From the NCBI RefSeq assembly GCF_000378305.1, contig NZ_KB899538.1:1272001-1336000 (forward strand): a stretch of 64,000 bases of DNA. The letters are read 5' to 3'. Of this stretch, positions 26,425-34,901 are shown piece after piece. Each line of letters starts with the position of its first letter. Position 1 is the first letter of the stretch. The notes beneath the pieces are model-generated. The model searched no databases. It was not told the DNA's origin and saw only the letters and a list, made by a program, of their open reading frames with translations. Source of the DNA: Thioalkalivibrio sp. ALJ12. GTDB taxonomy: Bacteria > Pseudomonadota > Gammaproteobacteria > Ectothiorhodospirales > Ectothiorhodospiraceae. A program made the translations under genes and the position numbers.

Positions 26425-27060
26425 ATGAAACGACCACAACACTTTTTTTGGGGTTTTGCATGCGTTGCCGGCCTGCTACTGGCGGGGCCGGCGCTGGCCC
26501 AGGATGCAGATTCCGCGTCTGACAGGCCGGGTGCCATGCACGCGCCCACTATCCCCGGTCCCTATGGCTACCCGGGAATGCACGGTCAGGGTGGACATCC
26601 TGGCGGGCCGGGCATGATGCATCGAGAGGCGGTCCCGGGGCCGTATGGTCAAGGCCCCCGGGGGGCTGGCCATAGAGGCATGATGTACGGGCCCATGGGT
26701 TCGGGCCCCCATGGTTCCGGGCATGGCTACGGGCCTGGTTACGGCTATGGCTACGGGTACGGCTATGGTCCCGGTTACGGCCAGCGGCCACATCACGGTC
26801 CCTATCACGGCGGGCCGATGCAGTACGGCATGCCGTATGGCCCCGGCGGGAAGGAGCGCATGCGCGACTTTGACCCGGACTTCGATCCCGAGGACCGCGA
26901 GGCGATGCGCGAGCACATGCGCGAACGCCAGGCCGAGCACGAAAAAATGCGCGAAGCACACCGCCAGGCTGCGGAGCGCGCGCGCGAGGTCTATCGCGAG
27001 GAAATGCGCCGTCACCGCGAGGCCATGCAAGAGCAGCAAGACGACGCCAACGGATCCTGA
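26425..27060 (+). CDS. Secreted Gly/Tyr/His/Met-rich low-complexity protein
   Basis: 211 residues with a clear signal peptide (to GPALAQ, about residue 26). Residues 30-150 are low complexity: Gly, Pro, Tyr, His and Met dominate, with a tract of alternating Gly-Tyr near residues 108-122. From about 155 the protein becomes a charged helix (many REHMRERQ-like heptads). The ATG at 26425 is preceded by AGAAGGAG. The His/Met content would allow metal binding and the tail could form a coiled coil, but no family was recognised. A second low-complexity secreted protein follows. Confidence 0.7.
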   Translation: MKRPQHFFWGFACVAGLLLAGPALAQDADSASDRPGAMHAPTIPGPYGYPGMHGQGGHPGGPGMMHREAVPGPYGQGPRGAGHRGMMYGPMGSGPHGSGHGYGPGYGYGYGYGYGPGYGQRPHHGPYHGGPMQYGMPYGPGGKERMRDFDPDFDPEDREAMREHMRERQAEHEKMREAHRQAAERAREVYREEMRRHREAMQEQQDDANGS

Positions 27061-27137
27061 ACCCTGGCGCGACCTACGGGGGCCGGGCGTTCGTCCAGCC
27101 CCGAATTCACATAGTCAGCTCCGACGGAGGTTTCGTC

Positions 27138-27851
27138 ATGAGCCAGTCACGCAGTCTTCTCAAGGCCGGGGTCTTTGGCGCCCTGATGGCCGTCCCCTTC
27201 GCCGTTTCCGCGCAGTACGCACCTGGCGACAACTCTGGCCTTGCGCCTTACTCCGGGCCTGCCGGTCTGGGTGAGCGCCCCGCCTTTGAGAGCGAGCGGG
27301 GCCACGGTCTGGATCAAGCCCAGGCACCTGGTGGTGGTTCGGGTGGCGACCCGGGTGGCCCGGCTGGCGGTGCCCCTCCGGGTGGCGAGCCAGGGGGTCC
27401 CCCGGGTGGAGCGCCTCCGGGCGGTACCCCGGGCGGTGCACCGCCGCCTGGGCAGGACCGAGGCGGAATGCCGGGGCAGGGCGAACCGCCGCAGCAACGA
27501 GACCCGCAGCAGCGCGATGTCGAGCCGGGCGAGCCCCCGGGCGCGCGTGATCCCCAAGGTCGTGACCCGCAGGGCGCGCCGCCAGGACAAGGGCCGCAGG
27601 GCCAGCCGCCCCAAGGGCAACCGCCTCAGGGCCAGCCTCCGCAGGGTCAGCCACCTCAGGGCCAGCCTCCGCAAGGGCAACCGCCCCAGGGCCAGCCGCC
27701 GGGTGGTCAGGGCATGCCCCCTCGTGATGCCGAGCCCCCGGGTGGGGCCAGCGGGGATGGCCCCGGCGATCCTCCCCCTACCGAGGGTGGTATGGGTGAT
27801 GAACCGTCCTTTGACGACGACACTGACCTGACCCCGGAGATGAACGATTGA
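27138..27851 (+). CDS. Secreted Pro/Gly/Gln-repeat protein
   Basis: 237 residues. Signal peptide to about residue 25 (VPFAVSAQ), then a Pro-Gly-rich region with PPGG repeats (about 70-115) and seven tandem GQPPQ pentapeptides (residues 155-189), ending in an acidic tail (DDDTDLTPEMND). Collagen-like or proline-rich extracellular proteins have this look, but no domain was identified. The start at 27138 follows GGAGG by about 8 bases. The preceding gene also encodes a secreted low-complexity protein. Confidence 0.7.
   Translation: MSQSRSLLKAGVFGALMAVPFAVSAQYAPGDNSGLAPYSGPAGLGERPAFESERGHGLDQAQAPGGGSGGDPGGPAGGAPPGGEPGGPPGGAPPGGTPGGAPPPGQDRGGMPGQGEPPQQRDPQQRDVEPGEPPGARDPQGRDPQGAPPGQGPQGQPPQGQPPQGQPPQGQPPQGQPPQGQPPQGQPPGGQGMPPRDAEPPGGASGDGPGDPPPTEGGMGDEPSFDDDTDLTPEMND
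27600..27704 (+). repeat. Seven tandem 15-bp units encoding GQPPQ
   Basis: Seven in-frame 15-base units (27600, 27615, 27630, 27645, 27660, 27675, 27690) encode GQPPQ six times and GQPPG once. Third-codon positions vary between units, so the array is not a very recent expansion, but length variation between strains would be expected. Confidence 0.92.
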
Positions 27852-27936
27852 CCGTTCCGGGCGAATAACGCGCGGTGCGGACCGGCCGCTACAGAGGATG
27901 TAGGATTGAACTGGAAGGTAAATCGAAAGGTGACGC

Positions 27937-28650
27937 ATGGATAACGCAGACAAGCCGCGAAGCTTTATCAACCGCTACTTCATCGTGATCGTGATCGTGC
28001 TCTGGTTCATCGCCTGGTCGGCACGTGACGTGCTGGCCCCGAGCGCCGAGGCGGTCCCCGAGGACGAGACCGCCGAGCAGGCCGACGCAGTGCCCGCCGA
28101 CGATGCCGATGCGCAGGACGAGGCAGCCGCGAAGGATGAAGCCACGGAGGACGATGTTCGCCCTGGCCCGGCCCGTGAACTCGATGACGAGGGGGACCCC
28201 GATCCCATGACCGGGGCTGCGCATGATCAGCCGTACGTTCAGGAGGACGCGGAGGATGAGGCGGCTGCCGACCTGGCTACCGAGCGCGAGCCCGCGTTCG
28301 AAGGTGATGCAGCGGTCGAGGTGGACGCCGAGCGTGCCGCGCAGTCTGCCCAGGCGGCTCTGCAGGCTGGGCGTGATGCCTACTGGCGTGCGGGACCGCG
28401 CGCGGCGGTAGCGGTACTGCGCGAGGGGCTGGAGGCGCTGCCTAAGGATTCGGTGCAACGTGCGGATCTGTATGGCGAGCTCGGCAACGCGTTGTTTGCC
28501 ATGCGCGATTTCGGGGCCGCGATGGATGCCTGGGAAGGTGCCCTCAAGGTGCTGCCCGAGAGCGAGCGGCAGCGTATGATCGAGCGCCTCGCCCCGGTTT
28601 ACGACCGTCATCATGAGGAGGGTGCGGCGCACCTGGATGAGTATCGATAG
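27937..28650 (+). CDS. Membrane-anchored acidic protein with TPR-like domain
   Basis: 237 residues. Membrane helix at residues about 12-30 (FIVIVIVLWFIAWSARDV), then about 100 residues very rich in Asp, Glu and Ala, then a C-terminal helical repeat region (about 145-230) resembling tetratricopeptides: ALQAGRDAYWRAGPRAAVAV and LYGELGNALFAMRDFGAAMD. The TPR part should be periplasmic. No family assigned. An acidic linker of this kind fits a halophilic or alkaliphilic exterior. Confidence 0.65.
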   Translation: MDNADKPRSFINRYFIVIVIVLWFIAWSARDVLAPSAEAVPEDETAEQADAVPADDADAQDEAAAKDEATEDDVRPGPARELDDEGDPDPMTGAAHDQPYVQEDAEDEAAADLATEREPAFEGDAAVEVDAERAAQSAQAALQAGRDAYWRAGPRAAVAVLREGLEALPKDSVQRADLYGELGNALFAMRDFGAAMDAWEGALKVLPESERQRMIERLAPVYDRHHEEGAAHLDEYR

Positions 28651-28699
28651 AAGAACGTGAGCCAGTAAGCGTTTCTTCGGCGTTTTCGAACCTTTGTGA

Positions 28700-28727
28700 G
28701 GGAAACGCTGGATCGCCAGCGTTTCCC
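28700..28727. repeat. Perfect 12-bp inverted repeat between TPR and GTPase genes
   Basis: GGGAAACGCTGG, loop ATCG, CCAGCGTTTCCC. The hairpin lies about 50 bases past the stop of the TPR gene. No T tract follows on the plus strand, so it may act as an RNA stabiliser or a weak terminator rather than a standard terminator. Confidence 0.8.
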
Positions 28728-28864
28728 GGGGTCGTAACCCATACCGCGGACCACACAGGCGTGGGCGCAATGGGTATGATGAATGGAGCCAATTCACATC
28801 GCGGAGGCGTCCGGGCACGGAGTAGCTGTGTCTGCCGGGTGGCCGCCGCCGCAACGGAGTCCCC

Positions 28865-30454
28865 ATGTTTAATCGTCCTGGTCGCCGCGTGCGCAAGCAG
28901 CTCAAGCTGCTGAGCGATCGCCTCGCCGAAGAAAATCCAGTCCTCAAAGGGGTTGTCGACCCCTTCCGTGATCTGGATCGAGTCGGCTATGCCTCGGGAC
29001 TGTTGAATCCTCAGGAGGATTCTTACGCCTTTACGATCTCCTGGTGGCCGATGATTGCGGTGCTCGGGACGTTCTCGTCGGGCAAGTCGACGTTCATCAA
29101 CGAGTACGTCGGGACCACTGTTCAACGCAGTGGTTCGCAGGCGGTGGACGACAAGTTCACCGTCATCAGCTATGGCGGCAGCGAGCGGGTGCAGGAGCTT
29201 CCGGGGTTGGCGCTGGATGGTGATCCGCGCTTCCCGTTCTACCGCGTCTCCGACGAGATCGAGCGTATTACCGATGGTGGTGGCCGCACCGTGGACCATT
29301 TCCTGGCGATGAAGACCGCCAATTCCGAGCGCCTGCGCGGGCGTATCCTGATCGACTCGCCCGGGTTCGACGCCGACGAGCAGCGTGCGACGATCCTGCA
29401 ACTGACCGACCACATCATCGATCTGTCCGATCTTGTGGTCGTCTTCTTCGATGCGCGGCACCCGGAGCCGGGCGCGATGCGCGATACGCTGGAGCACCTG
29501 GTTAATCGGGTTGCCGAGCGCAACGACTTCAACAAGTTGGTGTTCGTGCTCAACCAGATCGATACCACCTGGCGCGAGGACAACCTGGAGGAGGTCGTCT
29601 CCGCCTGGCAACGTGCGGTCGTTCGCCAGGGGAATGCCACTGGCCGTTTCTACTGCATGTTCAACGAGAGCGCCGGGGTCGAGATCGGCGACGAGCAGGT
29701 GCGCGAACGCTACGAGGAAAAGTCGCAGCGTGATCGCGCGGAGATCCACGAGAAGATCCAGGAAATCAGCTCGTCACGCTCGTATCGTATCCTCGGCTCG
29801 CTGCAGGCGATCGCCGAATCCATCGAAATGGATGCGTTGCCTGCACTGCGAAGGGCACTGGAGCGGTGGCGGCGGCGGGTGTTTCAGTTCGATGCCGCCA
29901 TGTTTGCGGTGATTGCCGTGATCCTGGGTGTGATCGGGTACAACACGGCGGGCGGATTCGGGCCCTGGATGGACGGTTCGGCCTGGGCGTCGATGGGCGA
30001 GCACCCGATCTGGACGTCGACCGGCATTGTTGTATTGGTCCTTGTGCTGGCCGGGCTCCACTTCTTTAACCGCCGCTGGATCGCCCGGCGCATCGCGCGC
30101 ACGCTGCCGACCGAGTCGGCCGCCGGTAACTGGCGGGCGGCTTTCGAAAAGAACACGCGCCCGTGGCGCTGGATGCTGCGTCGCGCACCGCTGGGCCTGG
30201 GACGGCGCAAGATCGGCCGCCTGCATGCGTTGCGCGATCGCGCCGAGGCCTATATCCAGCGCCTGAACAACCAGTTCGTCGATGCCCGGCCCGTATCGCG
30301 TACGGGGGGCCGAGCCTCGGCTGCCGATGTGCATCGCTCGGCAGAACAGGCACAATCGGATACTGTATCGGAGTCGACCGGTGATGCTGTACATCAGTCA
30401 GCGGCCGCCGAGACGCCAGGGGACCTGACCGCGGAGCGCCCCGAAGCGCGTTAG
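28865..30454 (+). CDS. Dynamin-like membrane GTPase
   Basis: 529 residues. P-loop GTFSSGKST (68-76), switch-type DSPGFDADEQRAT and the NKxD-like NQID of a dynamin/EHD-type GTPase domain (about 60-310). A pair of membrane helices follows at about 340-360 and 380-400 (FAVIAVILGVIGY and IVVLVLVLAGLHFF), then a basic amphipathic region and a variable, probably disordered tail. Bacterial dynamin-like proteins remodel or stabilise the inner membrane. A single copy here, without a partner GTPase next to it. Confidence 0.85.
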   Translation: MFNRPGRRVRKQLKLLSDRLAEENPVLKGVVDPFRDLDRVGYASGLLNPQEDSYAFTISWWPMIAVLGTFSSGKSTFINEYVGTTVQRSGSQAVDDKFTVISYGGSERVQELPGLALDGDPRFPFYRVSDEIERITDGGGRTVDHFLAMKTANSERLRGRILIDSPGFDADEQRATILQLTDHIIDLSDLVVVFFDARHPEPGAMRDTLEHLVNRVAERNDFNKLVFVLNQIDTTWREDNLEEVVSAWQRAVVRQGNATGRFYCMFNESAGVEIGDEQVRERYEEKSQRDRAEIHEKIQEISSSRSYRILGSLQAIAESIEMDALPALRRALERWRRRVFQFDAAMFAVIAVILGVIGYNTAGGFGPWMDGSAWASMGEHPIWTSTGIVVLVLVLAGLHFFNRRWIARRIARTLPTESAAGNWRAAFEKNTRPWRWMLRRAPLGLGRRKIGRLHALRDRAEAYIQRLNNQFVDARPVSRTGGRASAADVHRSAEQAQSDTVSESTGDAVHQSAAAETPGDLTAERPEAR

Positions 30455-30462
30455 TCAGGAGG

Positions 30463-30486
30463 ACGCCGAGCGGCGTTTCCTTGTTT
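30463..30486 (+). terminator. Weak terminator after the GTPase gene
   Basis: Stem ACGCC/GGCGT with loop GAGC followed by a T-rich stretch (TTTCCTTGTTT), 9 bases past the stop. The short stem makes the call uncertain. Confidence 0.4.
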
Positions 30487-30542
30487 AGTCCGCGATGCAT
30501 GGTTTCCTCGTCGGGGGGCGAGGGCCATGACGGAGTATCACC

Positions 30543-30686
30543 ATGACGGTTGTCGCCTGGATGCTCTTCGCGCTGGCCATGATTCTGGTCCCGATCTCGG
30601 TCTGGGGCAGTTTGGCAGCGCTCGGGGTATGTGCGGGGTGTGCATTGATCCGGGACTGGCGCAAGGCGCGCCTGGCCTCGAAATAG
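30543..30686 (+). CDS. Small membrane protein, 47 aa
   Basis: MTVVAWMLFALAMILVPISV begins a 47-residue frame with one long or two short hydrophobic segments and a basic C-terminus (RDWRKARLASK), consistent with the positive-inside rule. GGAG lies 6 bases before the ATG. It has no recognised family and is too short for ordinary gene finding, so it is a modest-confidence call. Confidence 0.45.
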   Translation: MTVVAWMLFALAMILVPISVWGSLAALGVCAGCALIRDWRKARLASK

Positions 30687-30802
30687 CCAGCCCGCACTAG
30701 ATCGAAATATTGGGGTCGCACGGGGCGGCCCCGATCCACAGGGGGGTGGGGTTACGCGCAGGGGGCTGTGGCGGACCATCCTCCACCACCAAGGAGGAGT
30801 GA

Positions 30803-31273
30803 ATGAGCGATACCAAGAAATTGGCCATCATTGCGACCAAGGGCAGTCTGGACTGGGGCTATCCCCCGTTCATTCTGGCCTCGACCGCTGCCGCGCTCGG
30901 CTATGAAGTCGAAGTGTTCTTCACCTTTTACGGGCTGCAGCTGCTGCGCAAGAAGATGGATTTGCAGGTGACGTCGCTGGGTAACCCGGGGATGCCCATG
31001 CCTATGCCCATGCCGGTCATGCTCCAGGGGCTGCCGGGCATGCAGCGCATGATGACGACGATGATGAAAAAGAAGATGAAGGCGAAAGGCGTCTCCGATC
31101 TCGAGGATTTGCGGGAACTGTGTCAGGAGGCCGAGGTGCGCATGATCGCCTGCCAGATGACGGTGGATCTGTTCGATATGGACACCAGCGAGTTCATTGA
31201 CGGCATCGAGTATGCCGGCGCCGCCGCGTTCTTCGAGTTCGCCGGCGAGTCGGACATCTGTCTGTTTATCTAG
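30803..31273 (+). CDS. DsrE2-type sulfur-carrier protein
   Basis: 156 residues. DsrE/F-like fold start (KLAIIATKGSLDWGYPPFIL), a central Met-rich hydrophobic insert (residues about 64-92, with repeated MP and a KKKMK run), then Cys107 and Cys117 (RMIACQMTVDLF) and a DGIEYAGAAAFFEFA end. This matches DsrE2-like proteins, which carry sulfane sulfur on the conserved Cys in dissimilatory sulfur oxidation (Dsr or sHdr systems). A strong AAGGAGG precedes the ATG. It stands alone, with no dsr, hdr, tusA or rhodanese gene adjacent, and is followed by a good terminator. Confidence 0.85.
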   Translation: MSDTKKLAIIATKGSLDWGYPPFILASTAAALGYEVEVFFTFYGLQLLRKKMDLQVTSLGNPGMPMPMPMPVMLQGLPGMQRMMTTMMKKKMKAKGVSDLEDLRELCQEAEVRMIACQMTVDLFDMDTSEFIDGIEYAGAAAFFEFAGESDICLFI

Positions 31274-31310
31274 GCGGATGTGAAGCCCCGGGCGGCCCGT
31301 CCGCCTGTCC

Positions 31311-31341
31311 CGGCCCCGCGGCATCTGCCCGGGGCCGTTTT
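31311..31341 (+). terminator. Rho-independent terminator after dsrE2
   Basis: 8-bp stem CGGCCCCG/CGGGGCCG with an 11-base loop, followed by TTTTCGTT, about 40 bases past the stop. Confidence 0.8.
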
Positions 31342-31430
31342 CGTTCTGGCAGGCCAAAATACTCCCGTGCCGGAACTTCTGGCGCGTTCGGCGGGACCAC
31401 GTGGGTAAGGTTCCGAAGGATAGCCGTCGC

Positions 31431-32372
31431 ATGGCGAGAGTCCCGAATCAGCGTTCGCGCCGGTCGTTTCTGCAGTGGATGGCCGGTTCGGCCATTGCCG
31501 CCGGTACCGGCTGGCCGCTCGCAGGCGCGGCCGGCGAGGGACGCGAACCGAACAGGAAGGCGATTCCCTCCTCGGGCGAGGAGATCCCCGTGATCGGCAT
31601 GGGCACCTGGATCACCTTCAACGTCGCGGATGACCCGGATGCCCTCGCGCTGCGCACCGAGATTGTCGATACCTTCTTCCGGCGCGGCGGCGGCATGATC
31701 GACTCCTCGCCGATGTACGGGCGCGCGGAGGCGGTAGTGGGGCACTGCCTGCAGGAGCTGGGCCACCCCGAAGGGCTGATTTCGGCGACCAAGATCTGGA
31801 CAGGTAGCACCGGCACAGGGCGCAACCAGCATGCGAAGTCGCTGGACCTGTGGGGCGTGGATACCCTGGATGTGCAGCAGGTGCACAACCTGCAGAACTG
31901 GGAGGCGCATCTGGAGACGATGCGCGAGAAGCGCGAGGCGGGCGAGATCCGCTATATCGGGGTGACCACCTCCCACGGGCGCCGCCACGACCAGCTGGAG
32001 CGCATCCTGGAACGCGAGGACCTGGACTTCGTACAGCTGACCTACAACATCCTCGACCGCGAGGTGGAGGAACGCCTGCTGCCGCTGGCCCGAGAACGCG
32101 AGGTGGCGGTCATCGCCAATCGCCCGTTCCGCCGCAAGGAGCTGATCAAGCGCTTCGAGAGCGAACCACTGCCCGATTGGGCGGGGGAGATCGACTGCGA
32201 GAACTGGCCGCAACTCCTGCTCAAGTTCATCGTCTCGCACCCCGATGTCACCTGTGCGATCCCGGCGACCTCGGTCGTGGAGCACATGCGGGAGAATATG
32301 GGAGCCCTCTACGGCCCGATGCCGGATGACGACATGCGCCAGCGCATGATCGAATACGTCGAAGCCCTTTAA
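31431..32372 (+). CDS. Tat-exported aldo/keto reductase
   Basis: 313 residues. The N-terminus has a twin-arginine signal (SRRSFLQW, then a hydrophobic stretch to about residue 35). An aldo/keto reductase barrel follows, with the tetrad visible: Asp in MIDSSP, Tyr in MYGRAE, Lys in SATKIW and His in VQQVHN. AKRs use NADPH, which is not normally periplasmic, so the Tat signal is notable, though annotated in related genomes. The ATG at 31431 has GAAGGA 10 bases upstream; an ATG at 31401 in frame would put extra residues before the Tat motif. Followed by the membrane protein at 32398. Confidence 0.85.
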   Translation: MARVPNQRSRRSFLQWMAGSAIAAGTGWPLAGAAGEGREPNRKAIPSSGEEIPVIGMGTWITFNVADDPDALALRTEIVDTFFRRGGGMIDSSPMYGRAEAVVGHCLQELGHPEGLISATKIWTGSTGTGRNQHAKSLDLWGVDTLDVQQVHNLQNWEAHLETMREKREAGEIRYIGVTTSHGRRHDQLERILEREDLDFVQLTYNILDREVEERLLPLAREREVAVIANRPFRRKELIKRFESEPLPDWAGEIDCENWPQLLLKFIVSHPDVTCAIPATSVVEHMRENMGALYGPMPDDDMRQRMIEYVEAL

Positions 32373-32397
32373 GTCTCAAAGTTTACCGGGAGTGCGG

Positions 32398-33090
32398 ATG
32401 CTGCCATTTGCCGCCGAAACCCTGCTGTCGATCTTCGGGCAATACAATCGCGCCATCTGGCCGCTGCACGGGGTCGCGGCCCTGATGGTGCTCGTTACAC
32501 TGGCGCTGGCCCTTGTAGGCGGGCGCGGGGCCGGACGCGTCGTGGGCCTGCTGCTCGCTGTGATGTGGGTCTGGATCGGGGTCGTGTTCATCGGGGGTGT
32601 GCTTGCCGAATTCCATTTCTGGGCGGGCCGGCTGGCGGGCGTGTTCGTCGCGCAGGGCCTGATGCTCCTGTTCGCCCTCACGCTGCTGGGGCGCCACGGC
32701 TTTGGCTGGCCGGGTGGTGTGGCCGGCCTTGTCGCGATCGTGGTGATGGCCTATGCCATGGTCGGCCATGCCCTGCTGGAGGTCCTGCTCCTGGGGGTGT
32801 CCTGGGCCCAGGCCCAGTACGTGGGTGTCGCGCCGGGACCCACCATGCTGTTCACCCTCGGCATCCTGCTGCTGGCCCAGCCGCGCCCGTCGCTGATCCT
32901 GGCAATCATTCCCTTCCTCTGGACCCTGGTGACCGCCTACATCGCCTGGGAGCTGGGCATTTGGCTGGAGTATCTACCGGCCGCGCTGGGCCTGATCGCT
33001 TTCGTATTGTTGCTCGTTCGCCGGCTTTACCCGGGCGAGAGGGGCCTGTTTCGCTCCGATACTTTTGGCGCCCGGTCGCGGTCCCGTTAG
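32398..33090 (+). CDS. DUF6064-like membrane protein
   Basis: 230 residues with about seven membrane helices covering nearly the whole chain, and an N-terminal LPFAAETLLSIFGQYNRAIWP typical of the DUF6064 family. Function unknown. A GTG at 32392 is a possible alternative start; GGGAG spacing favours the ATG. It follows the Tat aldo/keto reductase by 25 bases. Confidence 0.72.
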   Translation: MLPFAAETLLSIFGQYNRAIWPLHGVAALMVLVTLALALVGGRGAGRVVGLLLAVMWVWIGVVFIGGVLAEFHFWAGRLAGVFVAQGLMLLFALTLLGRHGFGWPGGVAGLVAIVVMAYAMVGHALLEVLLLGVSWAQAQYVGVAPGPTMLFTLGILLLAQPRPSLILAIIPFLWTLVTAYIAWELGIWLEYLPAALGLIAFVLLLVRRLYPGERGLFRSDTFGARSRSR

Positions 33091-33123
33091 GCTTGCCATT
33101 TCCCCCAGACAGAGGAGACCGTC

Positions 33124-33399
33124 ATGTCCATCGAAGTGATCCATCGGCCGGAGCAGGACCATCTGGAACGCCTCGGCGTATTCGACTGGCCGGTCTGGGA
33201 AAAGGAGGTCTCGACCTTCCCCTGGCACTACGACGAGCGCGAGGTCTGCTACATCCTGGAGGGGCAGGTGACGGTCACCCCGGACGGTGGTGGCGAGCCG
33301 GTGACGGTCGGTGAGGGCGACCTGGTGACCTTCCCCGAGGGCATGGACTGCACCTGGGAGATCCACCGCGACATCCGCAAGCACTACCGCTTCGGCTGA
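33124..33399 (+). CDS. Small cupin-domain protein
   Basis: 91 residues, a single cupin of the DUF861 type: FPWHYDEREVCYILEGQVTVTP and VGEGDLVTFPEGMDCTWEI. The metal ligands of motif 1 are partly visible (His and Glu). Cytoplasmic. AGAGGAGA precedes the ATG by about 4 bases. Substrate unknown. Confidence 0.85.
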   Translation: MSIEVIHRPEQDHLERLGVFDWPVWEKEVSTFPWHYDEREVCYILEGQVTVTPDGGGEPVTVGEGDLVTFPEGMDCTWEIHRDIRKHYRFG

Positions 33400-33489
33400 G
33401 TGTATCGTCGCAGGTCCGACACGGACGCTACGACGTGGTGTGTCCGGTGGAGCGTGCTTGCGCACGAATGCAGGGCCTTTTCCAAACGG

Positions 33490-33579
33490 CGTAGGGTGCC
33501 GTTGAGCGTAGCGAAACGCGCCATTCCCCACGCCTTGTCCGACCCCTGATGCGTTTCGCTGCGCTCAACGCATCCTACG
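33490..33579. repeat. Long imperfect palindrome (REP/MITE-like)
   Basis: Two 29-30-base arms (33490-33519 and 33551-33579) are near-perfect reverse complements (CGTAGGGTGCCGTTGAGCGT... versus ...CGCTCAACGCATCCTACG) around a 31-base centre. The sequence GTTGAGCG(C/T)AGCGAAACGC is a repeat type common between genes in proteobacteria. The surrounding 33400-33722 interval holds no gene; near 33695-33720 there is also a half-site (GCGGCCGAGGCCGCTCCCACAG) of another REP type. Confidence 0.8.
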
Positions 33580-33722
33580 AGTAGGCGGTTGGTCGAACAG
33601 CGTTGCGAATCAGGTCGGTCAGTGCGTCTTGCCGGCCTTTGTGGGGTTCGCCGGTGCCTGCAGATGCGCCGGTGGTGAAATCAGGTTTCGTGTTCGCGGC
33701 CGAGGCCGCTCCCACAGGGCCT

Positions 33723-34400
33723 TCAGCGGGCGAGCCACTGGCTGTCGAGGCGGGTGCTGAAGGTTTCTTCGACGCGGCGCAGGTAGTAGAGCATGTCGAC
33801 GGGCAGGTTGATGCCGTCGTGCATTTGCAGGGGGTAGAGGTCGGCGGCGATTACGCAGTCGGCGATGGAAGGGTGGCCGAGATAGAAGCGACTGGCCGCC
33901 AGGTGCTTCGCCAGTTCCGGCAGGCGGCTCAGTTTCGCGAGCTGGTTGTAGCCGTCGTAGCGGTCGTTGGCGAGTTCTTCCAGCGACAGGCCGAAGCGGT
34001 GCTGCACCTGGGCCTTGTAGTCGGCCAGGGTTTCGGCGCTCTCGCCGATGCCGTGGAAGCCCGGCGCCAGCGGGGCGTACAGCCGATCGAGCACCACATC
34101 GACCTTGCCGCGCCAGTCGACCAGGGCCTGCCAGGCATCCTCGGGGATTACGCCTTCCGCCAGGGGCTCGCCGGTCGGGAACAGGTGGTCGATGTCGCGC
34201 AGCGCCGTGAGCGTGTCGGTTACCAGGGTACCGTCATCCATCTGCAGGACCGGCGACTGGCGGGCCACGCCCAGCTCGAAGAAGGTCTCGTCGTCGAACC
34301 AGTCCAGCGCGACGGTTTCGAGCTCCACACCCTTGTAGCCACAGGCCAGGCGCAGGCGGTCGGCCTTTGCGTCGTGCGGGAAGTGGTAGAGCGTGGCCAC
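33723..34400 (-). CDS. Glutathione S-transferase family protein
   Basis: 225 residues. N-terminal thioredoxin-like domain (MATLYHFPHDAKADRLRLAC, cis-Pro in ARQSPVLQMDDGTLVTDTLT with the substrate-side Asp-Thr) and an all-helical C-terminal domain with the N-capping ASRFYLGHPSIADCVIAADL motif. Soluble. It ends 4 bases from the EVE-domain gene on the same strand, so both are likely co-transcribed with the cyclo-ligase gene. Confidence 0.86.
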   Translation of the reverse strand: MATLYHFPHDAKADRLRLACGYKGVELETVALDWFDDETFFELGVARQSPVLQMDDGTLVTDTLTALRDIDHLFPTGEPLAEGVIPEDAWQALVDWRGKVDVVLDRLYAPLAPGFHGIGESAETLADYKAQVQHRFGLSLEELANDRYDGYNQLAKLSRLPELAKHLAASRFYLGHPSIADCVIAADLYPLQMHDGINLPVDMLYYLRRVEETFSTRLDSQWLAR

Positions 34401-34404
34401 GCGG

Positions 34405-34869
34405 CTACTTTCCGCGCTGGGCGTGGCTCAGGATGAAGTCCCACTGCTCCTGGGTGATGGGCATGACCGACAGGCGGTTGCCGCGGCGGACCAGCGGGCA
34501 GTCCTCGAGCTGCGGCTGCCGCTTCAGCCAGTCGAGGGTGATGATGTCGCCGAACTTTTCCTCGAAGGCGACGTCCACCCGCAGCCAGCGCGGGTTGTCC
34601 GGGTCGCTCTTCGGATCGTAGTGCGGGTCCTCGGGGTCGAAGGCGCAGGAGTCCGGGTAGGCCTCTTTCTCGATGCGCAGGATGCCGACGATGCCCGGTG
34701 GCTTGGCGTTGGAGTGGTAGAAGAAGGCCAGATCACCCTTCTTCATTTCGTCGCGCATCATGTTGCGCACCTGGTAGTTGCGGATGCCGTCCCAGGGCTC
34801 CACGCCCACGCGTTCCAGGTCATCGATGCTGAACTCGTCGGGCTCGGATTTCATCAGCCAGTAGGCCAT
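34405..34869 (-). CDS. EVE domain protein
   Basis: 154 residues. Begins MAYWLMKSEPDEFSIDDLER and continues WDGIRNYQVRNMMRDEMKKGD and AFFYHSN, the signature of EVE (PUA-like) domain proteins, homologous to human thymocyte nuclear protein 1. EVE domains bind modified bases in nucleic acid. AAGGAG precedes the ATG at 34869. Confidence 0.95.
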   Translation of the reverse strand: MAYWLMKSEPDEFSIDDLERVGVEPWDGIRNYQVRNMMRDEMKKGDLAFFYHSNAKPPGIVGILRIEKEAYPDSCAFDPEDPHYDPKSDPDNPRWLRVDVAFEEKFGDIITLDWLKRQPQLEDCPLVRRGNRLSVMPITQEQWDFILSHAQRGK

Positions 34870-34901
34870 GCGGGCTCCTTGTGCCGGATCGGGCGTGTGG
34901 G

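Noticed and set aside
27600-27704. CRISPR-like tandem units
   Set aside because: The units are 15 bp, in frame, without spacers, and encode GQPPQ.
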